Assembly (NCBI RefSeq): GCF_003233655.1
Contig: NZ_CP029833.1
Location: 480,603 to 544,602, forward strand
Length of the DNA: 64,000 nucleotides
Direction of reading: 5' to 3'
Origin: Azospirillum ramasamyi
Lineage (GTDB): Bacteria > Pseudomonadota > Alphaproteobacteria > Azospirillales > Azospirillaceae
Shown here: piece by piece, positions 42,722-51,250 of the stretch
Layout of the letters: each line of letters opens with the position of its first letter
Position numbering within the stretch: position 1 is the first letter of the stretch
Notes under the pieces: model-generated
Databases searched by the model: none
What the model was told of the DNA's origin: nothing
Seen by the model: only the letters and a program-made list of their open reading frames with translations
Position numbers and translations under genes: made by a program

Positions 42722-42845
42722 CTCTAGTCTCCCATGGTTGGATTTGGCATGTGTGGATTGGACGCATAAAAGCAAAGCGGCCGCGGCGGCGCAATCCGCG
42801 CGTTCCCGGAGTCGCGTTCCCGGAGTCCCGGCTTCGGAGCCGGTG

Positions 42846-43025
42846 TCAGGGTTCGTCCGGATCGACCACCGAGAGCGAGATGACGTCGCTGTCGATCAGC
42901 ACCTTGCCCGCATGCTCGAAATTCACGGTGATGCGGTTGCGGATGGCCGACTGCACCTGCCCCAGCCCCCAATCGGGCTGGTCGGGGTGGCGCACCCAGG
43001 CGCCGGGCACCAGCGAATCATCCAT
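42846..43025 (-). CDS. DUF3553 domain small protein
   Basis: A 59-residue protein (63 if ATG 43037 is used). Its body, WVRHPDQPDWGLGQVQSA followed by VNFEHAGKVLI, is the DUF3553 domain, a small beta-barrel-like module also found at the C-terminus of some UvrD/Rep-type helicases, where a CarD/Tudor-like role is presumed. ATG 43025 has GGGAC upstream. Upstream and divergent is chpT. Function as a free-standing protein is unknown. Confidence 0.85.
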   Translation of the reverse strand: MDDSLVPGAWVRHPDQPDWGLGQVQSAIRNRITVNFEHAGKVLIDSDVISLSVVDPDEP

Positions 43026-43149
43026 GTCGCGTCCCATCCGTCAGTCTATTGTACATAGGAAATGCGACCGCCTGTGCGGCGGCGCCCTGAGAGTATAGAA
43101 TCGCCGGCACCGCGCCGTCGCCGCTCCTTTTTCCACCGGAGACCGTCTC

Positions 43150-43839
43150 GTGACCGAATCGCCTACTCACCCCGTCAGCGTCGACATCCGCGTCCTGGAA
43201 CTGCTGGCGTCGAAGCTGTGCCACGATCTGGTCAGCCCGGTCGGGGCCATCCGCAACGGCCTGGAACTGATCGAGGAGATGCAGGAGGACGAGGATGGCG
43301 GCGGGGGCGGGTTGGCCGGCGGCTTCCTGGGGGAGGCGGTGAAGCTGATCGACCATTCCTCCGGTCAGGCCGACCGCCGGCTGCGGGTGTTCCGGCTGGC
43401 CTATGGGCTGGCCGGGCGCGACCAGAAGGGTTTCGGCGACGCCCGCAGCGCCGCCGCCGGCTATCTCGAGGGCGGCCGCACCCGGCTGGACTGGCCGGAG
43501 CGGGTGCCGCACGACATGACCGCCCAGCGCCGGGGCGTGGTGAAGCTGGTGCTGAACCTCATCCTGCTGGCGGACGAGGCGCTGACCCATGGCGGCCTCG
43601 TCTCCGTCGCGGCCGACGGCGACGAGACGGCCGGCCGCATCACCGTGACCGCCGCCGGCCGCCCGGGCACCCTGAACCCGGATGCCGCCACGGCCCTGGC
43701 CGGCACGGCGACGCCCGAGGCGCTGACTCCCCGCACCATCCACGCCTATCTCGTCGGGCGGCTGGCGGAGAGCGACGGCTTCCGCATCGCCGTCGCCACC
43801 GAAAGCAGCGAGCGGCTGGTCTTCACCGCCGAGTGGTGA
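43150..43839 (+). CDS. chpT: Histidine phosphotransferase ChpT
   Basis: A 229-residue dimeric phosphotransfer protein. In alphaproteobacteria ChpT passes phosphate from the hybrid kinase CckA to CtrA and CpdR. The acceptor is His25 in the family motif SKLCHDLVSPVGAIRNGLEL. The C-terminal half is a degenerate HATPase-like domain without nucleotide-binding motifs, as in other ChpT proteins. The start is GTG 43150, with GGAG upstream. Its downstream partner CtrA is encoded 7.4 kb away in this window. A 51-53 region of Gly/Asp repeats (EDEDGGGGG) inserts into the loop between the first helices. Confidence 0.92.
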   Translation: MTESPTHPVSVDIRVLELLASKLCHDLVSPVGAIRNGLELIEEMQEDEDGGGGGLAGGFLGEAVKLIDHSSGQADRRLRVFRLAYGLAGRDQKGFGDARSAAAGYLEGGRTRLDWPERVPHDMTAQRRGVVKLVLNLILLADEALTHGGLVSVAADGDETAGRITVTAAGRPGTLNPDAATALAGTATPEALTPRTIHAYLVGRLAESDGFRIAVATESSERLVFTAEW

Positions 43840-43845
43840 GGTTCA

Positions 43846-44019
43846 TCAAAGCTGTTTGAAAATCCGCGGCTCCACCACGACCTGCTCCACCCCGCCGGTG
43901 GTCTGGTGGGCCGTGGTGCGCAGCGTGACGGCCAGATTGTGGCGCGCGGCCTCCGCCAGCGCGGCATTGAGCCGTTCAACGGCCTCGCGCACGGATTGGG
44001 CGAGTTCGGCGTCGGTCAT
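43846..44019 (-). CDS. Small conserved hypothetical protein (57 residues)
   Basis: A short gene convergent with chpT, their stops 6 bases apart. AGGGAGG lies 4-10 bases before the ATG at 44019, a near-perfect ribosome site. The product is MTDAELAQSVREAVERLNAA, an amphipathic helix, followed by a two-strand C-terminal part (LAVTLRTTAHQTTGGVEQVV). No family is recognised. Position between chpT and cheA suggests no function by itself. Confidence 0.75.
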   Translation of the reverse strand: MTDAELAQSVREAVERLNAALAEAARHNLAVTLRTTAHQTTGGVEQVVVEPRIFKQL

Positions 44020-44224
44020 CGATCCTCCCTGTGACATTCGCGGCCTTATCCTACCGGTGGAAGCTCCCGGAAGACTCCCTATCGAAAGAGGTAAGGTTCT
44101 CTTAATCAGTGTTTGACAGGCTCCCAGCCTACCTGGACTGGAGCGCAACCGGCGGCCCTTAGATGCTGCCCGTTCGAGCCGCAGGCCGGCGCGGACCATA
44201 AACATTGGGCCTGGGGAATGCGAC

Positions 44225-47011
44225 ATGGATGATCTGCTGTCCGAATTTCTGACGGAGACCAACGAAAACCTCTCGGTGCTCGACGTCGAGTTGGTGCGTT
44301 TGGAGCAGAATCCCAACAATCCGGAACTGCTGTCGAACATCTTCCGTCTCGTTCACACCATCAAGGGAACCTGCGGCTTCCTCGGCCTGCCCCGCCTGGA
44401 AAAGGTGGCGCACGCGTCGGAGAACGTGCTGGGCAAGTTCCGCGATGGCGAACTGACGATCAACCCGGAAGCGGTGTCGCTGATCCTGCAGGCTCTGGAC
44501 ACCATCAAGAGCCTTCTGGCGGTCCTGGAAGCGACCGAGGCGGAACCGCCCGGCGACGACCTGCCGCTGATCGAGCGCCTGAACCTGTGCGCCGAGGGCA
44601 AGCTGGGCGGACCGTCTCCGGCCGCCGCCGCGCCGCCGCCGCCGGCCGCTCCCGCGGTCGCCGCCGCGGACGACCGTCCGGCGACGCTGGACGAGCTGGA
44701 GGCGCTGTGGAACTCCATCCCGGGCCCGAATGACCCGCCGGCCGCGGCTCCCGCCGTTCCGGCGAGCACGGCGGTCGCCACCCGCGCGCCCGAGCCGGCC
44801 GAGGAGCCCGCCCCGTCGCAGGACCTCGTCGTGCCCGATGCCGAGCCGGCCGCCGCCAAGATGCCGGCGCCGGTCGCCCCGATGTCCGGCGGTTCCGGCG
44901 GGGGCAACGCCGGCGGCGCCGATGCGGGCGCCGAGGCCGCGACCAAGGAATCGGCGGTCGCCGCGCAGACCATCCGCGTGAACGTCGACCTGCTCGAAAA
45001 CCTGATGACCATGGTTTCGGAGCTGGTGCTGACCCGCAACCAGCTGCTGCAGATCCTGCGGTCGCAGAAGGAGAGCGAGTTCGCCGCCCCGCTGCAGCGC
45101 CTGAACCATGTGACGTCGGAGCTGCAGGAAGGCGTCATGAAGACGCGCATGCAGCCCATCGGCAACGCCTGGGCCAAGCTGCCGCGCCTGGTGCGCGATC
45201 TGGCGCATGAACTGAACAAGAAGATCGACCTCCAGATGCTCGGCGCCGACACCGAGCTGGACCGCCAGGTTCTGGAGCTGATCAAGGATCCGCTGACCCA
45301 CATGGTGCGCAACAGCGCCGACCATGGCCTGGAGGTTCCGGCGGAGCGCCTGAAGGCGGGCAAGTCGGAGACCGGCCGCATCACGCTGAACGCCTATCAC
45401 GAAGGCGGCCACATCATCATCGAGATCCAGGACGACGGTAAGGGCCTTGCCATCGACCGGATCAAGCAGAAGGCGATCCAGAACGGGATGGCGTCGGAGA
45501 TCGAGCTGGCCTCGATGACCGACCAGCAGATCATCCAGTTCATCATGAAGCCGGGCTTCTCCACCGCTGCAAAGGTCACCAACGTGTCGGGCCGCGGCGT
45601 CGGCATGGACGTGGTGAAGACCAACATCGAGAAGATCGGCGGCACGATCGAGATCAAGTCGGCCCAGGGCAAGGGCTCGACCTTCGTCATCAAGATCCCG
45701 CTGACGCTGGCCATCGTCTCCGCCCTGATCGTGGAATGCGCGGGCGAGCGCTTCGCCATTCCGCAGATCAGCGTGGTCGAGCTGGTGCGCGCCGCCGCCG
45801 ACAGCGAGCACACCATCGAGCGCCTGAAGGGCACGCCGGTGCTGCGCCTGCGCAACCGCCTGCTGCCGCTGGTCTCGCTCCAGCAGCTGCTGCGGCTGGA
45901 CGACAACGAGGACGCCAAGAAGCCGGCGGACGAGACCTTCATCGTCGTCACCCAGGTCGGCACCTACACCTTCGGCATCATGGTCGACCGCGTGTTCGAC
46001 ACCGAGGAAATCGTGGTGAAGCCGGTGGCGCCGATCCTGCGCCACATCGAGATGTTCTCGGGCAACACCATCCTGGGCGACGGCTCGGTCATCATGATCC
46101 TGGACCCCAACGGCATCGCGTCGGCCACCGGCGAGATGGCGATGGGCGAGGCCGCGGGCAAGGAAACCACGGCGGTCCAGACCCAGCGCCAGGAGGACAA
46201 GATGGCGCTCCTGCTGTTCCGCGCCGGCGAGGGCGCGCCCAAGGCGGTGCCGCTGTCGCTGGTCGCCCGCCTGGAGGACGTCGATCTCGCCACGGTCGAG
46301 ATGTCGAACGGCCTGCCGGTGGTCCAGTACCGCGGCAAGCTGATGCCGCTGGTGCCGATCGACCCGAACTTCGTGCTGGCCAACGAAGGCCGTCAGCCGG
46401 TCCTGGTCTTCGCCGACGGCGACCGCTCGATGGGCCTGATCGTCGACGAGATCGTCGACATCGTGGAGGAGAAGCTGAACGTCCAGCTGGCGGCGGAGCG
46501 TCCGGGCCTGATGGGTTCGGCCATCATCGCCGGCAAGGCGACCGAGGTGATCGACGCCGGCTTCTTCCTGACCCAGGCCTACAAGGACTGGTTCGGCTCC
46601 TCCGCCCAGGAGGGGTTCGAGGAGGAGAAGCTGCAGCGCGTGCTGCTGGTGGACGACAGCCCCTTCTTCCGCAACCTGCTGACCCCGCTGCTGTCGGTCG
46701 CCGGTTACGACGTGACGGCGGTGGAGAATGCCGGCGACGCGCTGGCGCTCTGCGAGGCGGGCGAGGATTTCGACGTCATCGTCTCCGACATCGAGATGCC
46801 GGGCATGAGCGGCTTCGACTTCGCCGAGGCGGTGCGCCACGGCAGCCGCTGGCAGCGTGTGCCGATGGTGGCGCTGTCCAGCCACGCCAGCGCCCGCGAT
46901 CTCGACCGCGGCCGGATCGCCGGTTTCAACGACTATGTCGCCAAGTTCGACCGTGACGCGCTGCTCTTCGCGCTGCAGCAGACGCTGACCGAACAGAAAG
47001 GTGCCGCATGA
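44225..47011 (+). CDS. cheA: Chemotaxis hybrid histidine kinase CheA
   Basis: A 928-residue chemotaxis kinase. Domains: HPt/P1 with His44 (RLVHTIKGTCGFLG), a long Ala/Pro linker (about 125-250) with no recognisable P2 domain, P3 dimerisation (about 255-315), HATPase (about 320-500; HMVRNSADHGLEVPAERL, GRGVGMDVVKTNIEKIGG), a CheW-like P5 domain (about 505-640), a second CheW-like domain (about 655-790) and a C-terminal receiver (about 803-925; phospho-Asp in DVIVSDIEMPGMSG). It starts directly at the HPt; no membrane segment precedes it. It overlaps cheW by ATGA. The order with cheW, Y, B, R matches the che1 operon of A. brasilense as I recall it. Confidence 0.97.
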   Translation: MDDLLSEFLTETNENLSVLDVELVRLEQNPNNPELLSNIFRLVHTIKGTCGFLGLPRLEKVAHASENVLGKFRDGELTINPEAVSLILQALDTIKSLLAVLEATEAEPPGDDLPLIERLNLCAEGKLGGPSPAAAAPPPPAAPAVAAADDRPATLDELEALWNSIPGPNDPPAAAPAVPASTAVATRAPEPAEEPAPSQDLVVPDAEPAAAKMPAPVAPMSGGSGGGNAGGADAGAEAATKESAVAAQTIRVNVDLLENLMTMVSELVLTRNQLLQILRSQKESEFAAPLQRLNHVTSELQEGVMKTRMQPIGNAWAKLPRLVRDLAHELNKKIDLQMLGADTELDRQVLELIKDPLTHMVRNSADHGLEVPAERLKAGKSETGRITLNAYHEGGHIIIEIQDDGKGLAIDRIKQKAIQNGMASEIELASMTDQQIIQFIMKPGFSTAAKVTNVSGRGVGMDVVKTNIEKIGGTIEIKSAQGKGSTFVIKIPLTLAIVSALIVECAGERFAIPQISVVELVRAAADSEHTIERLKGTPVLRLRNRLLPLVSLQQLLRLDDNEDAKKPADETFIVVTQVGTYTFGIMVDRVFDTEEIVVKPVAPILRHIEMFSGNTILGDGSVIMILDPNGIASATGEMAMGEAAGKETTAVQTQRQEDKMALLLFRAGEGAPKAVPLSLVARLEDVDLATVEMSNGLPVVQYRGKLMPLVPIDPNFVLANEGRQPVLVFADGDRSMGLIVDEIVDIVEEKLNVQLAAERPGLMGSAIIAGKATEVIDAGFFLTQAYKDWFGSSAQEGFEEEKLQRVLLVDDSPFFRNLLTPLLSVAGYDVTAVENAGDALALCEAGEDFDVIVSDIEMPGMSGFDFAEAVRHGSRWQRVPMVALSSHASARDLDRGRIAGFNDYVAKFDRDALLFALQQTLTEQKGAA

Positions 47012-47508
47012 GCAACGCCAAGCTGCCGTCCACCGTCCGGAAGTCGAAGGGTGACGACATCGTCGTCTCCGGCAACCAGGACTATGTGACCATGACGATC
47101 GCCGACCAGATGTTCGGCATCCCGGTCCTTCAAGTGCAGGACGTGCTGGGCCATCAGCGGATCACCCGTATCCCGCTGGCCCCGCCCGAGGTCGCCGGAT
47201 CGCTGAACCTGCGCGGCCGCATCGTCACCGCCATCGACGTCCGCCTGCGGCTCGGCCTGACCGGCCGGCCCAAGGACAAGCCGGGCATGTCGATCGTCGT
47301 CGACCTGCGCGGCGAGTTGTACAGCCTGATGGTCGATTCGGTCGGCGAGGTGCTGAGCCTGACCAAGGAGGACTTCGAACGGAACCCGGCGACGCTGGAT
47401 CCGCGCTGGCGCGAGGTTTCTACCGGAATTTATAGGCTGAACGGTCAGTTGATGGTTGTGCTGGACGTGCCTCGTCTGCTCAACTTCACAACCATAGAGA
47501 CGGCCTGA
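47008..47508 (+). CDS. cheW: Chemotaxis coupling protein CheW
   Basis: A 166-residue SH3-like adaptor that joins CheA to chemoreceptors. The domain spans about 25-160 (DQMFGIPVLQVQDVLG, GSLNLRGRIVTAIDVRLRLG, SLMVDSVGEVLSL). The start ATG is inside the cheA stop (ATGA). A short charged N-terminal extension (KLPSTVRKSKGDDIV) precedes the fold. Confidence 0.97.
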   Translation: MSNAKLPSTVRKSKGDDIVVSGNQDYVTMTIADQMFGIPVLQVQDVLGHQRITRIPLAPPEVAGSLNLRGRIVTAIDVRLRLGLTGRPKDKPGMSIVVDLRGELYSLMVDSVGEVLSLTKEDFERNPATLDPRWREVSTGIYRLNGQLMVVLDVPRLLNFTTIETA

Positions 47509-47597
47509 CGGTCCGCGGCGTCTTCCCGTCAGGAAAGGCGCCGCTCCCTCCGGCCGCCCTTTCCGCCGATGAACAGATGACCTGAGGCCCTGCCGCA

Positions 47598-47963
47598 ATG
47601 AAATCCTGCCTGGTGGTCGACGACAGCCGCGTGGTTCGCAAGGTCGCACGCAAGATCCTGGAAGAGCTGAACTTCACCTGCACCGAGGCGGAGGATGGCA
47701 AGCAGGCGATGGATGCCTGCGCGGCGCGGATGCCCGATGCCATCCTGCTGGACTGGAACATGCCGGTGATGAACGGCATCGAGTTCCTGCGCCGGCTGCG
47801 CAAGATGAGCGGGGGCGAGCAGCCCAAGGTGGTCTTCTGCACCACCGAGAACGACCTCGCCCATATCCAGGAGGCGCTGTCCGCCGGGGCCAACGAATAC
47901 ATCATGAAGCCCTTCGACAGCGACATCATCCAGACCAAGTTCGCACAGGTCGGCCTGCTGTGA
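47598..47963 (+). CDS. cheY: Chemotaxis response regulator CheY
   Basis: A 121-residue single-domain receiver. The acidic pair is in VVDDS (7-8 region), phospho-acceptor is Asp52 (AILLDWNMPVMNG), the switch Thr is in VFCTTEND, and Lys is in YIMKPFD. It would be phosphorylated by the adjacent CheA and act on the flagellar motor or, as described for the A. brasilense che1 system, on swimming speed. It lies 89 bases after cheW. Confidence 0.96.
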   Translation: MKSCLVVDDSRVVRKVARKILEELNFTCTEAEDGKQAMDACAARMPDAILLDWNMPVMNGIEFLRRLRKMSGGEQPKVVFCTTENDLAHIQEALSAGANEYIMKPFDSDIIQTKFAQVGLL

Positions 47964-48094
47964 TCTGTTGCCCGTGCCGGACCCGACCATCCGGCACGAG
48001 GCCGTCGGGTGTATGAACCGGTCGGGACAGGCTTCCGGCCGGAGCGCCGGGTGAGCCGGGTTGAACCAGTCGAGTTGAAAGGCGAACCGCCGTT

Positions 48095-49255
48095 ATGTCG
48101 GACAGTTTTGGCAGAGGCCCCCTCACCACCGCGCGACCGGCCAACCCGGATCCCGTCCGGGTCATGGTGGTGGACGACTCGGCCGTCATCCGCGGCCTGC
48201 TGACCCGCGCGCTGGAAGGGGACCCGGACATCCGCGTCGTCACCTCCGTCGGCGACGGGCAGATGGCGGTCAATTCGCTGCAGCGCAACTCGATCGACGT
48301 CATCGTTCTGGACATCGAGATGCCGGTGATGGACGGGCTGACCGCCATCCCGAAGCTGCTGGCGGTGGCGCCGCAGGTGAAGATCATCATGGCCTCCACG
48401 CTGACGCTGCGCGGGGCCGACGTTTCCATCCGCTGCCTGTCGGCGGGCGCCGCCGACTATATTCCGAAGCCGACCTCCACCCGCGAAATCGGCGGGGCGG
48501 AGGACTTCAAGCGCGAGCTGGTCGCCAAGGTCAAGGCGCTGGGCGCCGCGGCCAGGCGCGCCGGGTCGCGCACCCGCGGTGAGATCCGCCCGCTGACGCC
48601 GGCGGCTCCGATCGGGCTGCTCAAGCGCGAGGTCGGGCCGCTCGTCATCCGCCCGGCCCCGGTCGGCGCCATGAAGCCGGACGTGATCGCCATCGGCAGC
48701 TCCACCGGCGGTCCGCAGGCCCTGTTCGAGGTGCTGTCGCACCTGAAGACCGGCGTCACCCAGCCGATCCTGATCACCCAGCACATGCCGGCGACCTTCA
48801 CCACCATCCTGGCCGAGCACATCACCCGCCAATGCGGGATCGATGCGCGCGAGGCCAAGGACGGCGAGCCGGTCGTGCAGAACCGCTGCTACATCGCGCC
48901 CGGCGACTTCCACATGCTGGTGACGCAGCGCGGCGGCGCCAACGTGATCACGCTCAGCAAGGATCCGCCGGAGAATTTCTGCCGCCCGGCCGTCGACCCG
49001 ATGATGCGGTCGATCCTGAAGGCCTTCGGCGGGCGCAAGATCCTGGCCTGCATCCTGACCGGCATGGGGCAGGACGGGCTGAAGGGCTGCACCGACGTCG
49101 TCAACGGCGGCGGCATGCTGGTCGCCCAGGACGAGGCGTCGAGCGTGGTCTGGGGCATGCCCGGTGCCGTGGCGCAAGCCGGCATCTGCAGCGCCATCCT
49201 GCCGCTCAAGGAAATCGGTCCCCACATCCGCAAGCTCGCTTCGAGGGCAGCATGA
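48095..49255 (+). CDS. cheB: Chemotaxis methylesterase CheB
   Basis: A 386-residue receptor-modification enzyme. The receiver (about 15-135; MVVDDSAVIRGLL, phospho-Asp in VIVLDIEMPVMDG) is joined by a linker to the methylesterase/deamidase domain (about 185-380) with Ser in GSSTGGPQALFEVL, His in TQHMPATF and Asp in GMGQDGLKG. The N-terminal 15 residues are extra. AAAGG precedes the ATG. Its stop overlaps the cheR start (ATGA). Confidence 0.97.
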   Translation: MSDSFGRGPLTTARPANPDPVRVMVVDDSAVIRGLLTRALEGDPDIRVVTSVGDGQMAVNSLQRNSIDVIVLDIEMPVMDGLTAIPKLLAVAPQVKIIMASTLTLRGADVSIRCLSAGAADYIPKPTSTREIGGAEDFKRELVAKVKALGAAARRAGSRTRGEIRPLTPAAPIGLLKREVGPLVIRPAPVGAMKPDVIAIGSSTGGPQALFEVLSHLKTGVTQPILITQHMPATFTTILAEHITRQCGIDAREAKDGEPVVQNRCYIAPGDFHMLVTQRGGANVITLSKDPPENFCRPAVDPMMRSILKAFGGRKILACILTGMGQDGLKGCTDVVNGGGMLVAQDEASSVVWGMPGAVAQAGICSAILPLKEIGPHIRKLASRAA

Positions 49256-50091
49256 GAGTCGAAGATTTCGACATGTTCTCCACGCTGCTCAAGCAGCGTT
49301 CCGGCCTGGTCCTCACCCGCGACAAGGCCTACCTGCTCGAATCCCGGCTGATGCCGGTGGCGCGCAAGTGGAACATGAAGGGGCTGGAGGAGCTGGCGAC
49401 CACCGTCCGCACCCGCAAGGACGAGGCGCTGCTGCGCGACATCACGGAAGCGATGACGACCAACGAGTCGTCCTTCTTCCGCGACCAGAAGCCCTTCGAC
49501 CAGTTCAAGCAGCTGGTGCTGCCGAAGCTGATGGAGGCGCGGGCGGCCAAGCGGTCCTTGCGCATCTGGTCGGCCGCCTGTTCGTCCGGGCAGGAAGCCT
49601 ATTCTCTGTCGATGATCCTCAACGACGAGGCGGCGAAGCTGGCCGGCTGGCGCATCGAGATCGTCGGCACGGACATCTCGGCCGAAATGGTGGAACGGGC
49701 GAAGTCCGGCGTCTACACCCAGTTCGAGGTGCAGCGCGGCCTTCCCATCACCATGCTGGTCAAGCATTTCAAGCAGAACGGCGACAAGTGGCAGATCAGC
49801 CAGCAGCTGCGCCAGATGGTGTCGTTCCGCGAATGGAACCTGCTGGGCGATCTGTCGGCCCTGGGCCAGTTCGACATCGTCTTCTGCCGCAACGTGCTGA
49901 TCTATTTCGACCAGCCGACGAAGGCGAAGGTTCTGGAGGCCATCGCCCGCCAGATGCCGCAGGACGGCGTTCTGTATCTTGGCGGTGCGGAAACGGTGCT
50001 GGGCATCACCGACAAGTTCAAGCCGGTGGAAGGCCAGCGCGGCCTGTACAGCCTGGGCGGCTTTTCCGCCGCCGGCGCCAAGGTGGCGTGA
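49252..50091 (+). CDS. cheR: Chemotaxis methyltransferase CheR
   Basis: A 279-residue SAM-dependent enzyme that methylates Glu residues of chemoreceptors. The N-terminal helical domain (about 1-80) precedes the Rossmann domain, with IWSAACSSGQEAYSLSMIL (SAM loop), IEIVGTDISAEMVERA and FDIVFCRNVLIYFD. Start overlaps cheB's stop. It ends the operon; a hairpin follows at 50111. Confidence 0.97.
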   Translation: MRVEDFDMFSTLLKQRSGLVLTRDKAYLLESRLMPVARKWNMKGLEELATTVRTRKDEALLRDITEAMTTNESSFFRDQKPFDQFKQLVLPKLMEARAAKRSLRIWSAACSSGQEAYSLSMILNDEAAKLAGWRIEIVGTDISAEMVERAKSGVYTQFEVQRGLPITMLVKHFKQNGDKWQISQQLRQMVSFREWNLLGDLSALGQFDIVFCRNVLIYFDQPTKAKVLEAIARQMPQDGVLYLGGAETVLGITDKFKPVEGQRGLYSLGGFSAAGAKVA

Positions 50092-50110
50092 GAGCCGGCC
50101 GCAGAGCGAC

Positions 50111-50134
50111 GGGGGCGGGAAAGCCGCCCCCATT
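50111..50134 (+). terminator. Probable terminator of the che operon
   Basis: GGGGGCGG (50111-50118) pairs with CCGCCCCC (50124-50131) around GAAAG, followed by ATT. It lies 19 bases past the cheR stop. Confidence 0.6.
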
Positions 50135-50145
50135 CGAACATCACT

Positions 50146-50370
50146 TCAGGCCGACGGCGTGATCGACTTGATGGGGCCGCGCGGGTTGCCGGACATTTCG
50201 GCGATCTTGCGGTCCTGAGCCTCGATGAAGGCGCGGATGGAGTTCTCGCGGTCGAACTGGTCGATGTCGGATGTCGGCACCTTGCGGTTCGAGGTGCGCG
50301 CACCATCCTGGTAGATCACGTCGAACAATGCGAAGGCATTTTCGACGGGCTGCTTCTTCTGACGGGCCAT
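50146..50370 (-). CDS. Small conserved hypothetical protein
   Basis: A 74-residue protein: MARQKKQPVENAFALFDVIY begins it, and the middle (KVPTSDIDQFDRENSIRAFI) is predicted helical. GGAGGACAGG precedes the ATG, so translation is likely. No family is recognised. It is convergent with the che operon and lies 48 bases after the next small gene on the same strand. Confidence 0.78.
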   Translation of the reverse strand: MARQKKQPVENAFALFDVIYQDGARTSNRKVPTSDIDQFDRENSIRAFIEAQDRKIAEMSGNPRGPIKSITPSA

Positions 50371-50418
50371 GGCCTGTCCTCCGTATAGTCGCGGTCGGCC
50401 GTAGGATCGGCCTCGCGG

Positions 50419-50634
50419 TCAAGCATTGTTGATATCGGTCTTGGTCTCGGTGTCCGGCGCGGCGCCGGTCGCCAGCGCATCGTCCTGCGTTTCCGTTCCG
50501 TCCGGTTCCGTCTGCTCGCCGGTGCGGCGGGCGGCGGCGCCCTCCTCGCGGCGCTGCAGCTTCTCCTGCTTCTTCTGTTCCTTGGCCCGGTTACGCTCGG
50601 CCCGCTGCTGGTTGTAATTCGGTTTGAAAGCCAT
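50419..50634 (-). CDS. Small charged hypothetical protein
   Basis: A 71-residue, highly charged protein. The N-terminal half, NQQRAERNRAKEQKKQEKLQ, is a basic helix and the C-terminal half is acidic (DGTETQDDA), so it is probably partly disordered. AGAGGAGAACC precedes the ATG at 50634. I recall similar short proteins in other alphaproteobacteria but no function. It may share a transcript with the next gene downstream. Confidence 0.78.
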   Translation of the reverse strand: MAFKPNYNQQRAERNRAKEQKKQEKLQRREEGAAARRTGEQTEPDGTETQDDALATGAAPDTETKTDINNA

Positions 50635-50707
50635 AACGGTTCTCCTCTGGGCACTGCCCCGCGTCTGGGCGCCAGGGGTTCTTACAACAGCGATTTGAGC
50701 AACACGG

Positions 50708-50740
50708 AAAAAGGGCATCGGTTTCCCGATGCCCCTTTTT
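50708..50740. terminator. Bidirectional Rho-independent terminator after the cold-shock gene
   Basis: GGGCATCGG (50713-50721) pairs with CCGATGCCC (50726-50734), loop TTTC, with an A-run on the left and a T-run on the right, so it can terminate in both directions. It ends the cold-shock gene (minus strand). Confidence 0.92.
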
Positions 50741-50762
50741 CCGCAGGTCGGCGGTCAGGCGG

Positions 50763-50972
50763 TCAGACCGCCTTCAGATTTTCCGCCGAGGTCTTGCCGC
50801 GCTTGGGATCGCGCTGCTCCTCGTAGGAAATCTTCTGGCCATCGACCAGGCTGCGCAGCCCGGCGCGTTCGACAGCGGAGATGTGAACGAACACATCCGG
50901 GCCGCCGGTTTCCGGCTGAATGAAACCGAAGCCCTTGGTGCTGTTGAACCATTTGACGGTGCCGACGGGCAT
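50763..50972 (-). CDS. Cold-shock protein of the CspA family
   Basis: A 69-residue single cold-shock domain. RNP1 is KGFGFIQ and RNP2 is VFVHI, both standard. Such proteins bind single-stranded RNA and melt secondary structure. The ATG at 50972 has GGGAG upstream. The roughly 280-base gap beyond it (to the end of ctrA) is long enough for a structured 5' leader, as found in other csp genes, but I cannot identify one. Confidence 0.96.
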   Translation of the reverse strand: MPVGTVKWFNSTKGFGFIQPETGGPDVFVHISAVERAGLRSLVDGQKISYEEQRDPKRGKTSAENLKAV

Positions 50973-51250
50973 GTCTGTCTCCCATAACGCGAAGGGCGCC
51001 ACACCACCGGTGCGGCGCATCAGACTGGATGTGGGATTGGCGGCCCCCGAATGCCCGCAATGGCATGCTCGCAACGGCGAAAAGAGGGGGGCTGAGCGTG
51101 GGAGCGGCTGAGCGCCCCGCAGTCCGTAGCAGAATGACCAGTCTTACATGGGAACGCCCGATCCGGCTTTCAAGGCGAAAGACGTCCGGGCGTTCAATTG
51201 CCGGAGCGGCACAACCGACCGTGTCGGGCTCCCGGCCTGTCGGGCGGCGG

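Noticed and set aside
44113..44118. Perfect TTGACA as the cheA promoter -35 box
   Set aside because: No acceptable -10 hexamer is found 16-18 bases downstream (the sequence there is GACTGG).
50146..50634. Two adjacent small genes as a toxin-antitoxin module
   Set aside because: Neither product resembles a toxin or antitoxin family; there is a 48-bp gap rather than overlap, and both look like conserved small proteins.
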